Positions 33,849-40,553 of a stretch of 64,000 nt of DNA are shown here, one piece after another. The position numbers and the translations under genes are program-made. Position 1 is the stretch's first letter. Every line of letters begins with the position of its first letter. The DNA is from Bacteroidales bacterium UBA3297. Lineage in GTDB: Bacteria; Bacteroidota; Bacteroidia; Bacteroidales; Paludibacteraceae. The stretch covers positions 1-64,000 of the forward strand of contig DETD01000016.1 in NCBI GenBank assembly GCA_002362105.1. Reading direction: 5' to 3'. The notes below the pieces were generated by a model that saw only the letters and a list, made by a program, of their open reading frames with translations, searched no databases and was not told the origin of the DNA.

Positions 33849-36548
33849 ATGAACCGTTTTGCTGACATATTGAGAAATAGGTTGCTGCTGTGTCTGCCCT
33901 TGGCGGCAGTTGTGGCGGACAACGCTTTTGGCGCCACGGTGAGTGTCTATCCCGATAAGGTCGGTCAAACCGTAGGCGGTATTGGCGGCGGTATTGTTTA
34001 TTTTCAAGACTGGTTGACCAATCATCCGAACCGTGAGGCTGTTTACGATACTTTGTTTAACGGCTTGGGCATTTCGTGCCTGCGTATGGGCAACTGGGCT
34101 GTTGAAGACAATGCCGACGATAACCTTATCGCTTCCAACGACGCCATTATTTATAAAGCCGCCAAAGAGTATTGTGGCGACAAATTACCCGTTTTAATGA
34201 CTTCCTGGTCGGCTCCGGCCTATCTGAAGGCGAACAACAGCCGTCACGGCTCTAACAACTGGGCCAAAGGTACGCTCAAGAAGGAGAACGGACAGTTTGT
34301 ATACGACAAGTACGGGCAGTGGTGGGCCGAATCGTTGGGCCGTTACCACAAACTTGGTGTGTTCCCCGACTTTATCTCCATTCAGAACGAGCCCGACTGT
34401 GACCAGCCCGATTACGACTGCATGGTGCTGAACCCTACCGAAACGTACGACGTGGCTGGCTATGGAAAGGCGTTGTCGGCGGTCAGCGCGCAGGTCCGGA
34501 AAATGCCGAATGCTCCGAAGATGATCGGTGCCGACAACATCGGCATCGGATGGAACCAGACACAAGACTATGTGAACAACCTCGACAGGAAGTTGCTCGA
34601 CGGATACTCTTTCCACTACTACCACAGTGGCAAGAACGACCATTCCGACCGCTACAGCTATCCGAACGATTTCATCGAGTCGATGAAGGGGCTGGCTAAC
34701 GATCTTAAGGACAAACCCATGTTTATGACCGAGAATTCGGCTTTACGCGAGTCTGTTCCGATGGATGCCGTTTATACCGCCTGGTTTATTGCGAATGCTT
34801 TCAACATCAACAGGGTCCAATACTATTTCCACTGGAACCTCATTTGGGGCGATGGTGGCGAAACCTGCATCAATCTGCAGAAGTGGGACTCTACCTATAA
34901 ACAGCCATGGAATGGCGGTTTCCGTACACAACCGGCCTATCACGGGCTGAGGCATTTCTCGAAGTTTGTCCGCCCGGGTATGCAGTTGATCGACACGTGG
35001 GCGTCGACCAACCAGATGACGACCTGCGGTTTCAAGGCGGCCGACGGCTCTGCCTATACGCTCATATTCATCAACCAGGGCAATACCGAGCAGACTGTTT
35101 CGCACGACCTGCCGGTCGACGATGTCAATTTCGATTCGAGAGTGGTGCTGACGGCTGCCGATAAGGATATCTATAGTCAGGATTTGGGTGCCTACCAGGG
35201 TTCGGTCACCATGCCGGCCCACAGTGTGGTCACCATCGTATACGAGAAAGCGCATGCCAATGTGTCGCCTTATGTTTTCAAGTTCGACCCTGCTACAAAC
35301 AACGGTCATTGGACCAATCCGGCTAACTGGAATACGGGTTGCAAACCTTGGCCTACCGACTCGCTTGTCCTTTTCGACGGCGAATGCAAGCTCAGCAAGT
35401 TCCACCATAAGGCCCCTATTGTAGTGCTGAACAGCGCGCTGTTCAGTCTGCTTGGCGACGTCTCTGTCGACAGCACTATACACATGCACGGCGGTGCCTT
35501 GAAACTGCACACCGACAGTACCAGTTACGCCCTGCGTGGCAGTGGCATCTCGGTCGAACAGCCGTCTACCGTTATTGTTGCCGACAAGGGTAGCAGTCTA
35601 TACTTGTACGACGAGTTGTACGGCTCGGCTTCGTTAAACAAGGTGGGTGGTGGTGTGCTCGACCTCTACACAACCAACCGCGACTTCTCGGGCACCTGGT
35701 ATGCCCGCGACGGAATCATTGTAGCCAATGCTGCCGATGCTCTCGGTTCGGGCAATGTGGAGGTGGCCGGTGCCGGACTGTTGCAGGTCAACTTCCCGTG
35801 TGCGCTGACCAACTTGCGTTTGGAACACGACTCCACACTTCTATTGAACGACACGCTTAGCGTTGTTAACGCATATTTCGATGAAATGACCATTCCGAAC
35901 GGAAAATACACCAAGGAAGACTTCCCGAACTATATCATGGGCGACGGTGTGCTGGTGGTTGAGCATCCTTATCCGGTGCTGTTCAAACAAGATGGTGGCG
36001 ACAGCGTGCAGGTGGTCGGCATCGATTCGGCTATTGTGTCCATCTCTTACACGTGGGAGAATGCCGAAACTGTCGATGTTGACTGGAATCCGCACCAGCC
36101 CGATGGCATCAATGTCGAGATAGCCGAGTGGAACAAGACGGTGTCGTTCGATGGGAAGCCGACTGAGGTGGGCGAGTTCGTTTACCACATAGCTACCGTC
36201 AGCATCGAAGACAGCATTTTCGTTAAAACGGGTATGATTAAGGTGCTCGACTCTACAGTCTCTCACAACGTAAAAGTAACGACTGTTGGTGTTGGCGATG
36301 CGGTGGTTATTCCGTCGGTGACTCGTTGCGGCGAAAAATCGGTATTGTACTTCAATTCCCCTTCTGCCACTACTGTCCATTTGACTGTTTTAAGCGCTAC
36401 AGGCACGAAAGTGGCCGAAATGGATATAGACGCCGTCGAGGGTTATAATAGTGCCGTATTGCCGCTCAATAGGCTCTCGTCGGGCATTTATCTGGTAAAG
36501 GTGGGTGCTAACGACTATTCAAAAGTTTTGAAAATTCAGATTAAGTAA
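33849..36548 (+). CDS. GH30 family glycoside hydrolase with T9SS sorting domain
   Basis: The 899-residue secreted enzyme has a signal peptide (about 1-27) and a GH30 TIM barrel plus beta-sandwich. The acid/base Glu is in SIQNEPD and the nucleophile Glu in FMTENSA; the ring of aromatic residues (SFHYYHSG, YYFHWNLIWG) also fits. GH30 members act on beta-1,4-xylan/glucuronoxylan, beta-1,6-glucan or glucosylceramide, and I cannot fix the substrate. From about residue 480 there is a beta-rich part with a passenger-like repeat (LNKVGGGVLDLYTTNRDFSGTWYARDG), then an Ig-like segment. The last 80 residues are a type A T9SS sorting domain ending LSSGIYLVKV...KVLKIQIK, so the enzyme should reach the cell surface. 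ATG at 33849 is preferred over TTG at 33840. Confidence 0.85.
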   Translation: MNRFADILRNRLLLCLPLAAVVADNAFGATVSVYPDKVGQTVGGIGGGIVYFQDWLTNHPNREAVYDTLFNGLGISCLRMGNWAVEDNADDNLIASNDAIIYKAAKEYCGDKLPVLMTSWSAPAYLKANNSRHGSNNWAKGTLKKENGQFVYDKYGQWWAESLGRYHKLGVFPDFISIQNEPDCDQPDYDCMVLNPTETYDVAGYGKALSAVSAQVRKMPNAPKMIGADNIGIGWNQTQDYVNNLDRKLLDGYSFHYYHSGKNDHSDRYSYPNDFIESMKGLANDLKDKPMFMTENSALRESVPMDAVYTAWFIANAFNINRVQYYFHWNLIWGDGGETCINLQKWDSTYKQPWNGGFRTQPAYHGLRHFSKFVRPGMQLIDTWASTNQMTTCGFKAADGSAYTLIFINQGNTEQTVSHDLPVDDVNFDSRVVLTAADKDIYSQDLGAYQGSVTMPAHSVVTIVYEKAHANVSPYVFKFDPATNNGHWTNPANWNTGCKPWPTDSLVLFDGECKLSKFHHKAPIVVLNSALFSLLGDVSVDSTIHMHGGALKLHTDSTSYALRGSGISVEQPSTVIVADKGSSLYLYDELYGSASLNKVGGGVLDLYTTNRDFSGTWYARDGIIVANAADALGSGNVEVAGAGLLQVNFPCALTNLRLEHDSTLLLNDTLSVVNAYFDEMTIPNGKYTKEDFPNYIMGDGVLVVEHPYPVLFKQDGGDSVQVVGIDSAIVSISYTWENAETVDVDWNPHQPDGINVEIAEWNKTVSFDGKPTEVGEFVYHIATVSIEDSIFVKTGMIKVLDSTVSHNVKVTTVGVGDAVVIPSVTRCGEKSVLYFNSPSATTVHLTVLSATGTKVAEMDIDAVEGYNSAVLPLNRLSSGIYLVKVGANDYSKVLKIQIK

Positions 36549-36578
36549 ACAATCGTATAAATACAGGGTTACACATTA

Positions 36579-36618
36579 ACAGGTGGTCGTCTGTAGGATG
36601 GCCGCCTGTTCTTTTTGT
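36579..36618 (+). terminator. Terminator after the GH30 gene
   Basis: AACAGGTGGTC pairs with GGCCGCCTGTT with G-T pairs, and CTTTTTG follows. Confidence 0.65.
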
Positions 36619-36718
36619 ATGGGTGTAATAAATGCCCCCTTGGGCCGGCTCATAGGTTTTATGATGCTGCTTTGTATATTTCTGTGGCCGTTAATTTACC
36701 CCTGATGCGGTTTATTAA

Positions 36719-36733
36719 CCGCAAAATTTGCGG
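36719..36733. repeat. Perfect palindrome CCGCAAAATTTGCGG
   Basis: Seven bases on each side of one central A form a perfect palindrome between the GH30 terminator and the putative small RNA. It could be an operator site. No binding protein can be named. Confidence 0.4.
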
Positions 36734-36802
36734 CTTATTGTCCGCAAAGGACTAAAAGTGATTATATATGTTCCAGGCCCAGCTGAAGATGTAACCTGAT
36801 GT

Positions 36803-36920
36803 TATATAAAAACCCCGGTGCGTTTCACGGCATCCGGGGTTTGGTGTTTTTGTGGCTTATATCAAGCGACAAAAACCATACTAACAAATACAAAACCTTA
36901 TGGCTATTAACTTCTTAATT
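36803..36920 (-). ncRNA. Candidate intergenic small RNA
   Basis: On the minus strand a -7 box TAACTTTG (36927-36934, with TTTC 19 bases upstream) is followed by about 110 bases and then a strong terminator: AAACCCCGG at 36834-36842 pairs with CCGGGGTTT at 36810-36818, then TTTTTATATAA. Between them is a 13-base-pair hairpin (36846-36876, one mismatch, five-base loop). No ORF longer than a few codons is present. The unit lies downstream of the Fur-family gene on the same strand, so it could be a free RNA or a processed 3' UTR. Confidence 0.5.
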
Positions 36921-37031
36921 ACAATGCAAAGTTAGAATGCCGGCCGATTTCTTGAAATACCAATTTTTAGTGATTTTGTATACCATCGTTCCTCAAAATT
37001 TGGTATAATTTGTGGTAGGTTAGTATGGTAC

Positions 37032-37469
37032 TTATTGCTTTTTCGATTTGCAGGTCGGGCAGATGCCTTTCAAAACATAGTTGATACGTTCCACCTCGAA
37101 ACCGTCGGGCAGGTCGACAACTGGCGCCGATATGCCTTTCAAACAGTAGGTGTGTTGGCATTCGGTACAGAAGAAATGCGTGTGCTGGTCGTTGTCGCCC
37201 ACTCCGTCGTGGTTATGGTCGTGGCAACAGGGCTCGTACTTTACCGAGCCGCTGCCGTCGTCAATTTCGTGAACCAGATGGTGCTGGCTGAAGGCGGTAA
37301 GGCTTCGGAAGATGGTGCTTTTATCGACGGTTACCAGGGCATCTTCCAAGTCGCTCAGGCTCATTGCGTCTTCCGAGTCCAGCAAGGCTTTGAAAACCAA
37401 AAGGCGCGTGGCAGTGGGTTTTATGTCGTGCAGTAGCAGGCGCTCTTCTATTTCGTTGTGTTCGTTCAT
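37032..37469 (-). CDS. Fur-family transcriptional regulator
   Basis: The 145-residue metal-dependent repressor has an N-terminal winged helix (LHDIKPTATRLLVFKALL ... STIFRSLTAF) and a C-terminal metal-binding part with HDHNHDG and THFFCTECQHTYCL and a second pair GICPTC. The two CxxC pairs are the structural zinc site. Fur, Zur and PerR cannot be separated by eye; the His-rich stretch hints at a zinc-type regulator, which is inference only. A -7-like TACCTTTG lies at 37487-37494. Confidence 0.88.
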   Translation of the reverse strand: MNEHNEIEERLLLHDIKPTATRLLVFKALLDSEDAMSLSDLEDALVTVDKSTIFRSLTAFSQHHLVHEIDDGSGSVKYEPCCHDHNHDGVGDNDQHTHFFCTECQHTYCLKGISAPVVDLPDGFEVERINYVLKGICPTCKSKKQ

Positions 37470-37497
37470 AATGGGCTGTTTGTAGGCAAAGGTACAT

Positions 37498-37540
37498 AAA
37501 ATAAAACGGAAACAGGTTTAGACTGTTTCCGTTTTATTTT
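37498..37540 (-). terminator. Terminator of the small-ORF transcript
   Basis: A perfect 18-base inverted repeat (37498-37515 with 37523-37540, loop of seven) with U-rich ends on both strands. The only leftward unit entering it that I can see is the small ORF at 37669-37827. Confidence 0.75.
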
Positions 37541-37668
37541 GCGGATGCTAAATACATTTTTAATTGATGGCCGACTCTTAGTGTGAATACTTTGCAGGAA
37601 CCGCATGGCCTTGCCTCTCTTGTTTGCCATCTCTTACACCTTTGAATTCATCTTTTCTGGTAATTTCA

Positions 37669-37827
37669 TTAGCCAAAAATGTGTTCAAATGAACTGGTAG
37701 GTTTAGTAACTACAGGTGTTGTTTCCTTACGGTCAGCAACAAGACTGGTCTCGTCAATCCACGCAGTCTTCACAGCATTGTTTCCCATTGTTACGATAGG
37801 TTGGTCTTCTTTAAAGTAGTATTCCAT
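37669..37827 (-). CDS. Small ORF (52 residues) with a strong Shine-Dalgarno sequence, possibly frameshifted
   Basis: ATG at 37827 is preceded five bases upstream by AGGAGG (37833-37838), an unusually strong ribosome site for this phylum. The product begins MEYYFKEDQPIVTMGNN and ends SFEHIFG. A -7 box TAACTTTG lies at 37873-37880 and a perfect terminator at 37498-37540, so it has its own transcript. At the stop there is a run of five T; removing one T would fuse the frame to a further 32 residues ending at 37578 (ANEITRKDEFKGVRDG...), giving about 82 residues. Whether it is a true 52-residue protein or a frameshifted longer one is open. Function is unknown. Confidence 0.5.
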   Translation of the reverse strand: MEYYFKEDQPIVTMGNNAVKTAWIDETSLVADRKETTPVVTKPTSSFEHIFG

Positions 37828-37872
37828 AGTCGCCTCCTTTTTTAGTTAGACATTTGAGTTTTCTTCTTTTAA

Positions 37873-37880
37873 CAAAGTTA
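37873..37880 (-). promoter_or_regulatory. -7 element for the small ORF
   Basis: TAACTTTG on the minus strand, identical to the -7 boxes at 56-63 and 13295-13302. The -33 match (TTAG at 20 bases) is weak. Confidence 0.5.
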
Positions 37881-38077
37881 TGTAATAGTTGTTGTTTTTC
37901 CTAATTTTACGCCTATGTTTGATAATATGGCTGTAAAATCTTGTTTTACAACATCTTTTTAAGTTGTTTAGGAATTTTCGCTAATATAGCAACTGTTTTT
38001 GAAAACACAAACTGATGGACGAATTTTCTGGGAAAAAACTTCTTTTCTTGCCCCTGCCTGCTAATGATACGTGGTTT
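37881..38077. other. Gene-free segment between the small ORF promoter and the peptidase gene
   Basis: I see no ORF or RNA gene. It is AT-rich, with a short inverted repeat TGTAAAAC...GTTTTACA near 37930-37950 that may be a weak hairpin. Confidence 0.4.
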
Positions 38078-40165
38078 TTACAGCCACTCTAAAAAGTACT
38101 GCCGCACTTTTTTCATCAGGTGCACGCGTTCGGGTCCGCGTACGTTGTGCGGATGTCCTACATATACGGCATAGTCGATTTGTTTGTCGTTTTTAACAGC
38201 CTGTTGCAGTATGTCGAGGCTGTTCTGCCATAGCACAACGGGGTCGGTGTTGCAGTGGATGAGCAGCAACTTCCCTTCCAGCTGCCCGACATAGCGGGTC
38301 AGGTCGTGTTGGTTGTAGCCCTCGGGGTTTTCTTGCGGGGTCTGCATATAGCGTTCGGTATACATTACTTCGTATAGGCGCCAGTTGGTGACTGGGCCGC
38401 CGGCAACCCCCACTTTAAAGAGGTGCCCCACTTTCAGCATAAGGCTGGTGCTGATGAAGCCGCCAAAACTCCAGCCATACACGCCGATGCGGTTACTGTC
38501 TATTATTTTTTCTTGTTGGCAGATCCATTCAACCGCCGTTACGTAGTCTTCTATTTGTGGACCACCGATGTTCCTCCAAATTTCCTGCTCAAAGACCTTC
38601 CCCCGGTTGGCACTGCCACGCGGGTCTATGGTGAAGACCATATAGCCTGCCTGAGCCATCATATATTCAAATCCGGCGGTGCCGCAGTTCCAGTCTTTAC
38701 GGATGAGTTGCACGTGCGGACCTCCGTAAAAATAGCAGACCAATGGATATTTCTGGTCGGCTTGGTAGTTGGTGGGGCGCACCAGACGGTAGCTGATGTC
38801 GTATCCGTTTTGTCTAATGCTTCCTATTTCCACTTCGGGGACGGCATATCCCTCTAGCGGATTCTTACTGCTATATAGGTCGTAGCCCTCTTTGTTGCCC
38901 AATTGGCGAAGGGTGACTCTGTAGGGCGTTGTAGGCGACTCCATTTCGTCGATGTAGTAACCGTCTTGCAGTAGGGTGCCCTTGTGGGTCGAGTGTGTGT
39001 CGCCCAGTAGGGTAAGATGCCCTTCCAAGTCTGCCGCCATCAAACTTCGGGCAGTGCAGTCGAAAGCATTGCATTCGAAAAATAACTGCTCTGTCTGTTG
39101 GCTGTATCCCACAATCCTGGTTACCTCGCCGTCCAAATTAGCAAGCTGGCAGACTAGTCCGTTACACATACTGTAGAGGTAGGGCGTGTTATAGCCGTTG
39201 CGGCGGCTCTGCCATATAAACAGGTCGTCTTTGCCGGGTATGAATAGCGGAGTGTGTTCGGGTTCGCTGTATTTCTGGTCGTCTTCCTGTAGCACCGTCT
39301 TTTGGAACCGCCCCGTGCCGGCGTCGAACAAGTTGACGCGGCAGTGCTGTTGGTTGCGGGTCAGTTCGGCGGCAAGCAGTTGTTGGTTGTCGGGTGTGAA
39401 CGTAACGCAGCAGAGGTAGTCTTCGGGTGCGCCTTGTTTGTCGATGACAATGGTTTTGCCGGTGTTAAGGTGGTAGATGCCGATGGTGGTTTGCTCGCTT
39501 GCCGCACCTGCCATAGGGTAGCGTATGTTGCGGAGGGTGGCAATCGGTTTTTCGATGTCGACTAGCGGATACTCGGTAACCGGACGCTGATCGGTGATGA
39601 AAAAGGCCAGTTTTTCACCGTCGTTGCTCCAGTAGGTGCCCTTCTCGATGCCAAATTCGTCTCTAGCGGCTGTTTGGCCTGCTGTGACAGCCTTTTCTTC
39701 CGATTGGTAGACAAGAGTACTCTTGCCTGCCGAATCGAGCAGGAACAGGCCGTTTTCGTGCAGGTAGGCGAAGCGGTTTGCCGCTGGGCTATAGTCAAAA
39801 CCTTCCCAGTCGGGGTTTATGGCAATCTGGACATTGATGTGGGGGGTAAGCAGGTCGGCCACAACAATCTGGTCTTTCAGTTTGAGCCAGAAGCAGCCCG
39901 GCTGCCCCATTATGGTGTGGAGCGGAGTGTCCTCTTTATAACCCGAACCTTCGCCAAAGAGGGCCATGTAGGTCCCAACGTCGTGCTTGGCCAGTAGGTT
40001 CGGGGTACCGTCTGTATAGCGGTAAAAATGGAGAAAGTGGTTGTGGTAGTAGGTTACCAGACCGTCTACCGCTTGCAGTTGCTTGAACCGGTCGGGCTGG
40101 AAGTTGTTATAGTCTTTTCCTCCAGGAATCAGTCCCTCAAGGGGTATGTTTTGCAGTAGTTCCAT
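38078..40165 (-). CDS. Prolyl oligopeptidase family (DPP IV-type) serine peptidase
   Basis: The 695-residue S9B peptidase has an N-terminal eight-bladed propeller (DPP IV_N type) and a C-terminal alpha/beta-hydrolase. The nucleophile is in GVYGWSFGGF near residue 573, the Asp in NTDPVV near 650 and the His in GHPHNVRGPE near 680. There is no signal peptide or lipoprotein box, while most Bacteroidales DPP IV-like enzymes are exported, so it looks cytoplasmic. It would remove Xaa-Pro dipeptides from oligopeptides. It follows the Cys-rich gene by seven bases and is likely co-transcribed with it. Confidence 0.92.
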   Translation of the reverse strand: MELLQNIPLEGLIPGGKDYNNFQPDRFKQLQAVDGLVTYYHNHFLHFYRYTDGTPNLLAKHDVGTYMALFGEGSGYKEDTPLHTIMGQPGCFWLKLKDQIVVADLLTPHINVQIAINPDWEGFDYSPAANRFAYLHENGLFLLDSAGKSTLVYQSEEKAVTAGQTAARDEFGIEKGTYWSNDGEKLAFFITDQRPVTEYPLVDIEKPIATLRNIRYPMAGAASEQTTIGIYHLNTGKTIVIDKQGAPEDYLCCVTFTPDNQQLLAAELTRNQQHCRVNLFDAGTGRFQKTVLQEDDQKYSEPEHTPLFIPGKDDLFIWQSRRNGYNTPYLYSMCNGLVCQLANLDGEVTRIVGYSQQTEQLFFECNAFDCTARSLMAADLEGHLTLLGDTHSTHKGTLLQDGYYIDEMESPTTPYRVTLRQLGNKEGYDLYSSKNPLEGYAVPEVEIGSIRQNGYDISYRLVRPTNYQADQKYPLVCYFYGGPHVQLIRKDWNCGTAGFEYMMAQAGYMVFTIDPRGSANRGKVFEQEIWRNIGGPQIEDYVTAVEWICQQEKIIDSNRIGVYGWSFGGFISTSLMLKVGHLFKVGVAGGPVTNWRLYEVMYTERYMQTPQENPEGYNQHDLTRYVGQLEGKLLLIHCNTDPVVLWQNSLDILQQAVKNDKQIDYAVYVGHPHNVRGPERVHLMKKVRQYFLEWL

Positions 40166-40171
40166 TAACCT

Positions 40172-40465
40172 TTAACAAATTTGCTTACCATTGTCGTCGT
40201 GTGGAGTGGCTGGTTTCCGGGTTCTTTGAATAACAGCTCCAATATGGTTCATCACATGTTCCCATCCTTTTTCGCCTTGGTGGGGAAGGTTGCAGTAGGT
40301 GCAGTCTTTCACACCGTTGGCCGTATACCTGAAGTTGCCGCCACATTGGTCGCCCAGGGCGTAAAGCGGGCAGAAGCAGAACATGCAGTTGAAGTCCGTT
40401 CCCTCTGTCTCTGCGTGGCAGGGGAAGTAGGGGCACTCTTTATTGGTGAAACACTTGTGACTCAT
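40172..40465 (-). CDS. Cysteine-rich small domain protein
   Basis: The 97-residue protein contains ten cysteines in a pattern known for the Cys-rich small domain family: KECPYFPCH, NCMFCFCPLYALGDQCGG and KDCTYCNLPH. The cysteines suggest zinc or iron-sulfur binding. The function is unknown. In other bacteria this domain is also fused or linked to corrinoid-related enzymes, but no such gene is near. Its stop codon is six bases from the peptidase start, which suggests translational coupling. Confidence 0.82.
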   Translation of the reverse strand: MSHKCFTNKECPYFPCHAETEGTDFNCMFCFCPLYALGDQCGGNFRYTANGVKDCTYCNLPHQGEKGWEHVMNHIGAVIQRTRKPATPHDDNGKQIC

Positions 40466-40553
40466 TCGCTTTGTTGGTTAGTATGCTAAGGTAGCCAACC
40501 TCTGCTTGTGCGTTTTTGCTAAAATCCAAGGCAGAGTTTTTTTTCGCACCTGT

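Noticed and set aside
38695..38720. CACGTG cores at 38707, 22673 and 50783
   Set aside because: Only the six-base core is present, without the flanking TGTTT and AAACA, so they are not parS sites.
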